A DNA stretch of 64,000 nucleotides from Paramecium pentaurelia (taxonomy: Eukaryota; Ciliophora; Oligohymenophorea; Peniculida; Parameciidae): positions 1 through 64,000 of the forward strand of contig CAJJDO010000055.1 in NCBI GenBank assembly GCA_905183005.1, given 5' to 3'. Of this stretch, positions 37,365-49,129 are shown in pieces. The position numbers and the translations under genes were made by a program. The notes under the pieces were generated by a model, which had not been told where the DNA came from, ran no database searches, and saw only the letters and a list, made by a program, of their open reading frames with translations. Positions within the stretch are counted from its first letter, which is position 1; the number at the start of each line of letters is the position of its first letter.

Positions 37365-40300
37365 ATGAAATTCGTTTTATTGTTATTGTATACGATTTCT
37401 TTTTAAGGTATACTTAGTGAAACAGTTGATGAGAAGAACAAATGCGAATGTAGCAAGATATAAACAATTGAAGAGTGTAATATAAATTGTGAATGGAATA
37501 AAGTAGCAGGAGAATGTTAAAAGCAAACTCTTCCGTTAATAAGAACAAGTTATTGTTCCTATTAGAAAGATAAATGTAATAAAACTATTGGTTGTGCTAA
37601 TTATAATGGTATTTGTGTTCCCTTTACTGGATGTACAGCAATCAAATAAAATACAAATTAAGAATGTTAACAATATTCAGAAATTTGTATAACAGATGGT
37701 TCAAAATGTGTAGAAAAAAGTGTTTGTGCAGATTATAAGACGAGATTCTCATGTCGTAATAATTACATTAATTATGAATGGCAAGGATTTTGTTTTTGGG
37801 ACAAAAAGGAATGTAGAAATGCATAAGCTTGTAATGAGTTATCATTTAGTTTGAAAAACGATGCAGAATGTAGAAAATAATTAAGTTGGTGTACATTCAA
37901 ATTAGGAGGAGGTTGTGAAGATTCAGGAGAATTATGCAAAGATTAAAAAATTTAGCAATAATGTATAACTAATAAGAAGGGTGATGTAAAGTGTCATTGG
38001 GATGGTTAAGCTTGTAATGATTACACATGTGGAAATATAACAAAAGATTGTATAAAGAATGGATGTTCTATAGACAAGGATTCAAAATGTATTGATAGAT
38101 TAGATTGTGATAAATACACCACTTAATAATCGTGTACTTATAATAAATAAAATATTTAATGTATGTGGGAAAATAATACTTGTAAAATTAAATCATGTGA
38201 AAATGCTAGTACAACAAGATAAACTAATTAATAATGTTAAGAGATAAATTCAAATTGTATTACTTAATTTGGAGGGGGATGTAGGAATAATGGAGAATGT
38301 GATTAAGCAAATAACAAAGCAGGATGTTCATAAAATATTAGAGGTGAAACTTGTTATTGGAATGGATATTAATGTGTATTAAAATAATGTTAATGGGCAC
38401 CTGCTAGCTTTAAGAGTGTTACATTATGTAAAAATTTCTAATCTAATTGTGTTTATAATGGTAGTATATGCATTGAAGATGGATGTTATGCATAATTAAC
38501 TCAATCAACATGTTCAGCTACTGGATAATGTTAATGGTAAGGTAAATGTGACATAAAAACTTGTGAGACTGCTGGAAGAGATACCAAATATACTTCTCAT
38601 GAAGAATGTTAGAATTATCTGTCTACTTGCACTTTGAATGATTAGGGAATTGGATGCATGATGATCAAATATTCATGTAATCAATATATTAAATAGATTC
38701 AATGTTATTAATCTATTTAAAGTAAATGTTCTTGGTATAATAATTAGTGTTTAGAAAGTAAGTGTGAATATTTAAATTATAATACACATTACTAATGTTA
38801 TAATTATCTAAATAACTGTACTACTGATGGAACCAAATGTATATAACTTTAATCATTATGCAATTCATACACTTCAGAAAAGTCATGTAATATTAATTTA
38901 AAAAAATAACCTTGTATTTGGTAGGATAATCAATGTATAGAAGTTGCATGTGATCTTATTCCAAAAATTGAAAATTATAATACTCATTAAAAGTGTAATT
39001 CATATTAATCATAATGTACTGTTTTAAAATAAATTACTGGATGTATTGTGATGCCAGTTGAATGTAAATTATTAAATTAAAATTAATGTTTTGCAAATAA
39101 ATGTATTTATACAGATGGAATATGTCGTGAAAAATAATGTTCAGATTACAAAGGGGATATTACAGAATCTAATTGTGAAGCTTTTAATGAAGGTAAAAAG
39201 TGTATGAGAGGTCCATTTTTGATTCCTAATAGTTGTGTTGATAGAGTAGAGGAGTGTTAGAATATTACAAATGAATATTAATGCAATGGTGGAAAAGATA
39301 AAAATAATAATAAATGTAGATGGTTGTTTTCATATTGCATAAAATGGGATTAAAATATAATTAAAAAGGTAGATGATAAATGTACAAATCCATCAACATC
39401 TCTTGATGACAACTTTTGCATTCTTAATAAGACATGTGGTGATACAGGTATATCAACAGTTGAGTATACAGATGAGATATGTGAAAATTATCTTATGTCT
39501 TGCAAGAAGAACACAGCTAGCACTTGTGTAACTAAAACAACACTTAATACATATGAATGTGTCTATTATGTTAGCAAAATAAATTGTGTTACATAAAGTA
39601 ATTGTTATTGGTCAATTACTAATACTTGTATTTAATTAAAAGATGAATGTAGTAATTTGGCCGATAGAGATGATTGTGAAGGTAATAAGGATTTATCAGG
39701 GACATTTTGTAAATGGAATACTGTAAATTCTGCTTGTTAAAATATTTGTTAAACTCTTGATCCAGTTGGTTCCAAATGTTCAACTTTGGATTCAAAATGT
39801 GTACTTAATAATACCATAACTGATAAGTGTATAAAAAAGAGATCAAATTGTTCTGATTATGTTAATTCATAATAATGTTTAGATGATGATAGATGTATAG
39901 AGAATTCAGCTAATTAATGTGTAGAAAAATAATGTACTGATTTGACAGATAATTTAACACATTAATAATGTAATTCTTATAAATCAGGATGTACTGTAGC
40001 TTATCCTGGAGGTTGTTCAACATTATTACCTAATTGTTCGGATTATAAAATTTAAGGATAATGTAATCTGAATGATAAATCTAAAATATGTTATTGGTTT
40101 GAATCTAAAGGATGTTATGAAAAGAAGTGTTCAGAGATTACTTATGATCCATTAAAACCAAAAACTTAATGTTTAACATTTTTTAGTGATTTAATTTGTA
40201 ATATTAATGATTTAGGGAATGCATGTGAAGACTTAAGAGATTCTTGTGATAAATATAAAAATGAAAACTAATGTTAAAAATAGTTGGATGGTTATGAGTG

Positions 40301-42359
40301 TATGTGGAAAGATGATAAATGTATCTTAGCAGATTGTTAAAAAATAATACTCAGTAATTATTCACATACTGATTGTAATTCATAATATAGCTAATTAAAA
40401 TGTACAGTAAATGGAACAAATAATGGATGTATTGATTTATATACAAATTGTAAAAAATATACTACACAAGATTAATGTAAAAAAACAATATTCAATGAAG
40501 ATTGTGTTTGGAATTAACTTTATTAATAATGCAATTTCAAAACTTGTAAAGATGAAATACCTCAAAGTTAAAAATGCTCTGATTATCTTTCTACTTGTAT
40601 TGAACCATAATATAAATGTAGAAACTTTATTTGTTAAGATTATCATTTTGATAATGATGATGAATGTAAGACATAGAATCCTAAATGTACATCAAATGGT
40701 AGATATTGTATATAAAGAGGAACATGTGATTAAAATTAATATTAATAAGCTTGCAATATTGATATTAATAATAGATATTGTGGTTGGAATTCTGTTAAGA
40801 AATAATGCAGTTATTTATAATGTTAAGAGGCACCAGTTGAATTGATTTATAATTAAGATTGTGAAAGGTATTTTCCAAATTAGAATTGTATAACTAAATT
40901 AGGTGGTGGATGTCTCATTGCACGTAGTTGTCTTGATTACACAACTTAAATTTAGTGTGATGTAAGTAAAATTTTTGATTGTATTTGGGAAAATGAAATG
41001 TGTAGATCTAAAGTATGTAAAGATTACAAAAGTGGAAATCTATTAAATTGTTTATCTAAATAATAAAATTGTACTACTGATGGTTAAACTTGTGTTGATA
41101 TTAAGAATTGTTCAAAATTATCATAATAGAATTGCAATATAGGAATAGAAGGAAATTGTTTATATTTGAATGGTCGTTGTTAACCTTATAAAAATTGTTA
41201 ATCAATTAATTTCACTACTCATTAAGAATGTTATAATGGTTTATAAAATCAATGTACAACAGATGGAACAAAATGTATACCTATAACAACATGTGATGAA
41301 TACAACAATTAAATATCATGTATAAAGGGAATAGAAGGGGATTGTGCTTGGGATAAATCTAAATGTTCAAAGTTTACATCTTGTGATAATTATTATTATA
41401 AAACTCATTAGGAATGTTATTCAATTAATTAAAGTTGTACAACTGATACAGTTAGTTAGTGTATTAAATTATTGGAATGTACAAATTATCCATTTTTAGA
41501 GAATTGTAAATTAGATAAGAATGGAATAATTAAAGAAAATAATTTAGTAATTTAATCAAATAAATGTGTATGGAAAGATAATTAATGTAATCATATTACA
41601 TGTGTAGATTTATATGGAATTGATCATTCAACATGTTATTAATAATTATCAACTTGTACTTCAGATGGTGTCAAGTGTATAATTATGGAAAATACTTGTT
41701 CATATTATTCAAGTAATGTATGTGATACAGCATACAGTAAATAAGGAAAATGTAATTTTGTGAATTCAACATGTTCCTTATTTGATTGTTCAATTATAAC
41801 TATAGAGAATTAATGTAAAGCTTTAAGTCATTGTCTATTCATTAATAAACTTTGTCAATTTTATCATAAATGTCAAGAATACATTACAGAAAAAGATTGT
41901 ACTAAAGGTATTGATGGATAGTGTGTATATAAGAATTCTAAATGTCAATTAATGAGTAATTGCAATGATACTAATTAATAACAATTATGTAATTCTAAAA
42001 GTTGTTATTGGAATTCTACATCTACTACTTGTCAATCTCATACATGTTAAACTTATGGACTTTAGAATCCTTGTGGTTATTTTTATAATTACTAAATGAC
42101 TTAAATTACATTTTGTGCTTTCAATAATTAAGATAGTTTATGCAAAGAAATCAGTCCAATCACTTTTAATAGTTCTGATTGTTACACAAAATCTCTTGGT
42201 TATTTCTCTAATAGAAATGATACTTGTTAATCTTGTGTTTATAAACCTTAACCTAATATTACGACACCAATTAATAATAGCACAGATAATGATATCGATA
42301 AAGATGTAGGTGGATCTATAGTTTATGTCATATTAATCGGATTATTAATTATCATTTGA
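37365..42359 (+). CDS. Surface-antigen-like cysteine-rich protein (Paramecium surface antigen domain), 1,664 residues
   Basis: A single exon of 1,665 codons. Signal peptide MKFVLLLLYTISFQGILS, then about 1,580 residues of Cys-rich repeats spaced roughly every 6-12 residues, with recurring elements such as CTTDGTKCI, NCxWxxxxC, THQECYN and QWQGKC. This periodicity is the hallmark of Paramecium surface antigens (immobilisation antigens) and their relatives. The C terminus ends in a hydrophobic stretch (GGSIVYVILIGLLIII) preceded by a Asn/Thr-rich linker, fitting a GPI signal or a single membrane anchor with no cytoplasmic tail. Central tandem identical repeats, present in many immobilisation antigens, are not obvious. 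In-frame TAA and TAG supply most Gln. Expression and serotype role are unknown. Confidence 0.9.
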
Positions 42360-42397
42360 AAATACATTCATCATCTATTATTATATTATTAATATTT

Positions 42398-43776
42398 ATG
42401 TTTAAACATGCTGGCACTTCTGAAAATAAAGCTCTTATCGAAGTCAATATCCATCAACTTAATATCAATATAACTGTTCCTAATTGTGAAGTTATGATTG
42501 TGTTTCAAAGAGGAGATAGAAAAGCTCAAACATAACCAATTCAATTACTAAACAAATGTGCCAAAATTGATCAAATCCTAAGAGTCCCAGCTACTCTATA
42601 TTATGATGTCAAATAAAAAGAGTATCAAAAGAAAATGGGTACCTTAATTGTCCTCATCAAATATGAAAAAGGTATGAAGAATGCAGGTCAAATTGATATT
42701 GATTTCTCCTCATATCTAAATTAAAAAAAGGGAAAGATTGATGAGATCTCTCCTTTATCTAAATGTCCTGATCCCAATGCAACACTTTCATATACAATCA
42801 ATTTCTTGAGTTAAGATCAAAGATCTAAAACTCCAGAAGCTAACATTAATAATAGTATTCAAATCATTAAAAACAGTTAGGGAAGATCAATCCAAAGCTT
42901 AAATTACATAATTAGACTAGCAAAATAAGTAAATGAAAGAAGACAATATTCGATTATAAGAAGAAGTTGAACATTTAAGAACTTAAAATAAATAATAATA
43001 GATCTACATACAATAATTATTAAATTAAACAAAATAATTCTAAGAAACATAACTCAATTAAAATTAATCTAAATCCAATTCAGAAACTTCAACAACATAA
43101 CCTGAAGATTGTCAGAAATGCTTACAATTTTAATTAGAATTAGGTAATATAATATATTTATATTATAGAATAATTAAAAAAATAAAAAAAAACAAAACCA
43201 CTTAATTGTGATAAATGTATAAATTTAGAATAGTAAATTGAATAAATAAAAAAGTAATACTCTTAAGGATAAAAGTAAGAAAATAATGATTAAAAATTTG
43301 AATTATTAAATTAAGCTAACACTGATTTAAAAGAATAATTATATGAACTTGAATAATAAGCAGCTAGAATTAGAAAGGAAAATTAAGATCTTAAAAATAA
43401 ATTAACTATTTAAAATCAATAATTAATTGATTGCAGAGAAAGAATCTAAGAACTTGAAAATGATGATGAAAGTGATAAACGTATATTAGAATACCAAAAA
43501 TTAATTGAAAAATCAAATGATGATCTTCTAGATATCTAATAAAAATTATTTTCTTTTTAAACTGAATGCGATTAATTATAAAGAGAAAAGAATGAATATG
43601 AGTAATAATTAGAGATTTTATCTAAAAAATATGATACATTAGGTATCTATCTTATTAATTACATAGAATTATAATTATTTTAATAAAAATAAAGATTTGC
43701 TAATGCTATGCATACTTTCCTTAGTTTAGGGGATACAAATGCAATTGAAGTACTTGAAAAATTTAGTGGTGATTGA
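42398..43776 (+). CDS. NT-C2 domain plus coiled coil, 435 residues
   Basis: Three introns (22, 25 and 24 nt) give 436 codons. The first 150 residues have the beta-rich pattern of an N-terminal C2 (NT-C2) domain: ALIEVNIHQLNINITVP, CEVMIVFQRGDRKAQT, KMGTLIVLIKYEKG, and AGQIDIDFSSYL. From about residue 165 to 410 runs a Gln/Glu coiled coil with a CQKCLQFQLEL and CDKCINLEQQ pair of CxxC motifs, ending in an ordered tail FANAMHTFLSLGDTNAIE. NT-C2 with long coiled coils is seen in EEIG/EHBP1-like proteins that link membranes to cytoskeleton; this is an analogy only. The first intron begins GTTAGG, less typical than GTA. Confidence 0.65.
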
Positions 43777-44381
43777 ATGTTATTTAAATTTATATTTGAA
43801 TACATTTATATTATTCTAAAGTATTGTTAAACCTATCTTGTTGATAATTGTGTTCATTTTTTGTTAATATCTTTTTAATAATATTGAAAAAATGTCATAT
43901 AATTATCAAAAAGCATTCATCTACATAATTCTTAATTTTACTTTTAAATACAGAATTATTAATAAGAATAATAATAATTTATAGAACTATTTCTTCTTTA
44001 ACTTTGTTCTTGCTAATATTTTTAATATATATTAATTATGAATAAAATAAAAGATTATAATTTTATTAAAATACTCATTCAAATAGAAGATTCTTTAAAA
44101 ATTATTACATTTGATTAATAAACTAAAATATTGAGTCCATTTTTAGTGTATTATTTAATTTACTATCAAAAGTGGAATAATTCAATTCAATATTTTTATC
44201 ATATTATTTTATTTTCTAAATTTAAGAATGTTCTCACTGTTAATTACGTCAATTAATCTAGCCTTATTCAATCGTAAATTTAATTATGTTTTTTTTTAAT
44301 TAATGAACAGCTAATTTTATAATAAATATTTTAAATCTCCCTATTTTGATGTGCATGATTATTTGTTCTTAGTTTAAATAG
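43777..44381. other. Intergenic region, no gene seen
   Basis: A 605-bp A+T-rich gap between two plus-strand genes. Short open runs exist but none has an ATG with convincing composition. No RNA gene, repeat or conserved motif seen. Confidence 0.6.
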
Positions 44382-46000
44382 ATGAAGATGAAAACTTAGA
44401 TAATAATACTTGATATGATGATCTTGTTAATAGTTTTAAGTGTTTGTACTTTAGGAATCTATGTCGAAGCCATAATATTTTATGATATCAGTTTAGAATC
44501 ATCAAATATGATGATGAATATTACGGATATCAAATAGATTGATAGTATTGGAAATCATGTTGAATCCTATCTAATAAAAAAGCATAAAAGAAGTAAATAA
44601 TAAATAAATTAAGGCATTTAACTTATTGACAATATTGCTTCTTTTATACTTTATTTAGCTAACCATCAAAATCAGTTCATCATAAATGATAACTTAAATC
44701 TATGTCTAACTGAAGATGACTATTAAAATACTTAATATATTAAAAATACTGCATAGTTCTGTTATTAAATCCATAGTGAGTAATATTAATAAATCATGTT
44801 GAATGATAATATCAATCTTTTATATTATGGACTTAAAGAACTAGATTAATATTCATTACAGTTCAATATATAATTGCCTAATTTTTTGTAGATAGTTGAC
44901 ACTAGTCCAATAATATTTGATTCATTATATCCAACAGGATTACTAGTAAATAATTATAATCCATAGGATAGAATATGGTATATTTAAAAAATATATATAG
45001 GTATAAAAATCATATGGATTAATTTAACATTACAAAAAATGAGCATTTCTTTTTTACAAATGTTTATTAAATCTTGTATGGAGCTAAGGAGTATAGTTTT
45101 TCAATAACTCAATCATTATTTAATAAATAAAAAGAGTTTTTTGCAATATTGAAAACAGTAGTATTTGTAACTGACCCAAATTTATAGAAAATATAATTTA
45201 ATGTCTTATTAATTAATTCAGAAGGTTAGGTTATGCATTATGGAATGGAAAATTAAATAAATAATGTGGGAATTTTATATATATATAATGAAAAGATAAC
45301 TGGTTTCAATATTACAGATTGGTAAGAAATTGAAACGAAGGTAAATAAGTAAGATTAGAATCATTAAGATTAAATATTAATTCTCTATAATAAAGTATAT
45401 TAATAATTTGTAAATGTAAAGTGCAAAAAGTTTATAAAAGAAAATTTTACACTAATTTTGTAAATATATTTAATTATTAATAGATTCACAAATCTTACAT
45501 AATAATATATTTTATAATAAAAAATATTGGATGAATAAAATAGATTTTTATTGTAATATGGATTTGCTGTTATTATAATTTTTGGTTTAGCAATTATGTT
45601 ATTCTGTTTGAGTGTATTCTTTATAAATCTAATTTGTAATCCAATAGTAAATTTAAGATAAAAAATATCCTAACATGTTTTATAAATAGGAAATAATGTT
45701 GATAAAATTATGAATAAGATTTAATCAAGCAAAAAAAATAATAATGATGTTATTAATAAATTGAATGAAATGTTCATGAATATTTCAGATACTCTTAAAT
45801 TAAACTCAAATAAAAAGAATAAGTAATGTAGACTTATTGAAAAGATGTAGTATAATAAAAGAAATTTTTAAGTTTCATGTTAGATATTACATTAATAAAT
45901 ACGTTGTCTTTCAGATATGAATTTAAGTAATGTTGATTTCAACGAATTTAATTAAGAAATATTAGATTTGTTAATGAAATGCACTAATAGTCAATTGTGA
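44382..46000 (+). CDS. Cache-domain membrane protein, two-pass, 531 residues
   Basis: One 23-nt intron (44978-45000) gives 532 codons. TM1 near residues 8-30 (ILDMMILLIVLSVCTLGIYV), TM2 near 385-412 (YGFAVIIIFGLAIMLFCLSV). The intervening segment has the Cache hallmark DRIWYKNHM, split by the intron inside its Trp codon, then a distal VLLINSEGQVMHYG strand pair. The cytoplasmic tail of about 120 residues is Lys/Asn/Gln-rich helical (NNVDKIMNKIQSS) without a catalytic domain. The plan matches the protein at 24862-26475, although the sequences have diverged. Start: two Met codons three residues apart; the first was taken. Confidence 0.7.
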
Positions 46001-46107
46001 TATATTAATATAACTTATAAATATAAAAAAAAAAAGAGAGAGAGATTTAGTATTTTTATAAAATACAATTAACTATATTATTTAATGATTACTATACTTT
46101 ACATGAT

Positions 46108-47343
46108 TCACTTAATATTAATAATTCTTTAAAGGTTTGATATTAACATATTAGATTTTGGTTGTAAATCTCTTAATTATTTTAATAACTAATATTAATA
46201 AATCTATTTACTTATGTGTTTTGTGCATTAATATCTTATTTTTAAACAATTATCTTATCCCCATCTATTTTAGCATTAATATTCAATGTTCTAATTGCAT
46301 TTACCAACCATGATTCAGTTTCTTCTTCATTTAATTATAAATAAGTTGAAAATTGTCTAATATATTTTAGATTAAATTTTACTTTATTTAAACTCCATTA
46401 AATATTTTGATATAAGTTGAAAAGAAATAAAGTTTGCATGCATTAATAATGATGACTTTTTTAGATTTGACTATAAAGTCTTTATCAATTTCTGTTGAAA
46501 TATCATTCATCATTTTTATAGCATTATTGAATTGAAATTTAACAATAATTTCTTCAACATAATTTAATAAATGAAAATGTGGAACTGATTTATTAGCATT
46601 TGTACCAATTATGGCAAGACTTGTATTACCATTAAATTATTAATTAATCAATAAAGCCACTGTATAATAATATAATAAATAAGGTGCAATTGTGTGAACT
46701 ACTTCTAAGAATTGTTCACCTGAAAATAGTTCTAAAAATGCATTTGTATCATCAGATATAAAACAAACTAAAACTCCAGCATGTAATAGATTTGCTCTTT
46801 ATTTGAAATTATATTTTATTTAATCTTCTTATTTTAATAAATCCTTAATTGCTTCAATACATGTTGTAGCATTATTTGTGTTCTTAAACAATCCAATTAA
46901 TTTACAATTCTAAATTGATATATGCAATTATTTACTAATCTAGCCCATAAAAATCCATTTTTTAAATGATTTAACTTCTCAGTTGCTTCAACACATGGAT
47001 ATAAATTATCAACAATTTCTGTAGCTTTCTCATATTGTCCTTAATCAAATAATATTATTAATGCTTAATAAGCTTCTTCCACTGTCCATAAATTTTCTTA
47101 GACATAATCTATAAGTGCTCTTTATCTTAGTTTAAGCAATTCTGCAACTGAAGCAAGTTTGCCATTTAAATTGTCTTGTTGCATGATTTAATCAATTTTT
47201 TCTTAAGACACACCTATTTTTATTAACCTTTCAAAAAGTCTTGTGCCAAGAAGAGCCTCGTTTTCTTTAGATGTTTGTAATTGCAAGAACTGCACACATC
47301 CCAAAAAGACATGGGGATTAATGAATCTTAAGAAATGGTCCAT
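46108..47343 (-). CDS. EIF3E: Translation initiation factor eIF3 subunit E
   Basis: Three introns (26, 26, 23 nt) give 387 codons, 386 residues, somewhat shorter than the animal protein (about 445). It begins MDHFLRFINPHVFLGC, equivalent to the conserved HFLDRHLVFPLLEFL start, continues with helical PCI repeats (LWTVEEAYQALIILFDQGQY, ATEIVDNLYPCVEATEK), and ends with the winged-helix part LNEEETESWLVNAIRTLNIN, AKIDGDKIIV and LRDLQPKSNMLISNLQ, matching the eIF3e end. eIF3e is a peripheral PCI subunit of the eIF3 complex in cytoplasmic translation initiation. The start 47343 was chosen because homologues begin there; upstream lies a separate small ORF. Confidence 0.88.
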
Positions 47344-47351
47344 ATATTAAA

Positions 47352-47537
47352 TCAAATAAAATATTTTGGGACTGAATATATTCCAAAGTTGTGTTTTGGA
47401 TTCACTTTTTTTTGAATGTGATGTAATGGCTTCTCTTTATATATTTAATAAGTAGCTCCACGCAAATCATGTAATTCTGCCATTGCTTTCTTCTTTTCTT
47501 TTGGTGTTAATTTCTAAAATTCTTCAAATTTTACCAT
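47352..47537 (-). CDS. Small basic ORF, 61 residues
   Basis: Open from ATG 47537 (MVKFEEFQKLTPKEKKKAMA) to TGA 47352, ending VPKYFI. Composition is realistic for a real protein (basic helix followed by a KKVNPKHNFGIYS tail). It stops 8 bp before the chosen eIF3e start, and its ATG is only 15 bp from the ATG of the divergent RPB6 gene. No splice joins it to the eIF3e frame. It might be a small protein of its own, an upstream ORF controlling eIF3e, or a chance frame. Confidence 0.4.
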
Positions 47538-47552
47538 TATATATTTTTATTA

Positions 47553-48080
47553 ATGAGTAATTAGGACAGTGAACCAGAAATCGATAACTCAGATTTAGAA
47601 GGAAATTCAAGAAGCTAATCATCTTTTGGCGATGCAATAGAAGACTAAGAGGATGAATTAGGTTCCTCTGAATCTGGAGGTAATTAAATCATTTTAAATA
47701 AACTCTTAGAATAAAAATCTGTGACTTCAGATTCAAGTGAAGATGAAGAATAAAATGAAATAATAAGGACAGGGGCTATGATATAATAGAGCAAAGGGAG
47801 GAAAATAAATAAGAATGAAAGAATTACTCCTCCATTTATAACAAAATATGAGCTTGCCAGAGTTATTGGAACAAGAGCCTTGTAAATAAGCAAAAACAGT
47901 CCTATTTATGTGGATCCAAGTATTTTAATATGAATATCTTATATAGAGGATTCAATAGACCCAATAACCATAGCTGAATAAGAATTTAATGAGAATAAAA
48001 TTCCATTCATTATTAGAAGGTATTTACCAAATGGAAACTTTGAAGATTGGGAACTTTAAGAATTAGAACGCTTGGACTGA
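47553..48080 (+). CDS. RPB6: RNA polymerase I/II/III common subunit RPB6 (RPABC2)
   Basis: An acidic N terminus of about 80 residues (SDLEGNSRSQSSFGDAIEDQ) is followed by the conserved RPB6 fold: TPPFITKYELARVIGTRALQ, DSIDPITIAEQEFNENKIPF and the invariant end IIRRYLPNGNFEDWEL. A 27-nt intron with an internal TGA sits between the two blocks; a second in-frame 30-nt candidate intron in the acidic head is optional (product 166 or 156 residues). RPB6 is the omega-like assembly subunit shared by all nuclear RNA polymerases. The match is unambiguous in the last 75 residues. Confidence 0.95.
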
Positions 48081-48223
48081 CTTATTTTATTGATAGTAAC
48101 TTAATTGGAGTAGCTTAGAATTTCAATTATTAATGTTCTAAAAAAATCTAAGTGACAAACGTAATTTTATCAAAAAAAATTTATTTTAACTATGACCATT
48201 TCTTTTTTATTTAGGTATTTAAC

Positions 48224-48876
48224 CATATTCAGAATCAATAAAAACATAATTAAAATTTGGAGTATTGGTTGAATAATAAATTAATATATGTATCAAAACA
48301 ATAAAAGTAAAGGAATCAAAATTTAGTGTATTCTCTTAAATCATTAAGAATTACATTTAATTATGTATAGAAAAATGAAAATAAAAAAGAGTATAGGAAA
48401 TAAAATTAGTATAAGAATATAATATAATCAAAATCATATAAGTTATTGAGAATGTCCAAGAAAAAAATAATAAAATTAGGGTAAAATTTAGAAAAATATA
48501 GTCCATCTATAAAATTATAGGAAATCAAGATATGATGTTAGATAAGGAGAAATTAGAAAGTTTAAAAAATCAAAGGAAAAGTTTAATACATTTATATATT
48601 CAAGCTAGAAATCTAGGTGGCAATACTTCACATTATTAATTGATCCTTGGACTATAGTAATAGGATCATCCTATGTAAGATACAAACTCATTAAATGAGA
48701 TATATTGTAATTTGATCCTTCTACCAAATAGATATTATAATGATTAGAAAAAGAATGCCAATTAATTCTATATATATATATATTTAGAATAAGAAAAGCA
48801 GCAAAAGAATTTTTAAAGATAAACCTATGAACATATGATTACATTCCTAATTAAAATTATATAGATTAATAAATGA
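48224..48876 (+). CDS. Unknown basic protein, 5' end unresolved
   Basis: Two coding-like frames join through a 20-nt GTCCAT...TAG intron near 48501-48520. The first exon (NQNLEYWLNNKLIYVSKQ, SLRITFNYVQKNENKKEYRK) lacks an ATG in frame; an ATG at 48192 is out of frame. The second part (KSLIHLYIQARNLGGNTSHY) begins like a C2-type beta strand and ends TGA 48874-48876. The last 114 codons alone form an ORF from ATG 48532. Lys/Asn/Gln-rich and weakly structured; may be a poorly resolved gene or a remnant. No family recognised. Confidence 0.35.
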
Positions 48877-49129
48877 TAGATAATGATTAAAATTATTCAA
48901 TAATTTACTTAAAATTATAATTAAAATAAATAATTTAATCTTAGTTTCTTTATTAAGTGATTCAATATTGATAGAGACATTTGAATTTATATATTTTTTT
49001 AATCTTTTTAATATATAAATTAAATAAAGCAAATTATAAAGAAAATGATTTCAATTAGGTTTATATTCTTACTGTAAGAATAATAAATCAATAAGAATAA
49101 AAATATATTAATTATAAGAAAAATTAATT

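Noticed and set aside
40411..40845. 144-residue ORF in another frame
   Set aside because: It overlaps the cysteine-rich antigen, which is open across 1,665 codons; the alternative frame has no Cys periodicity or domain.
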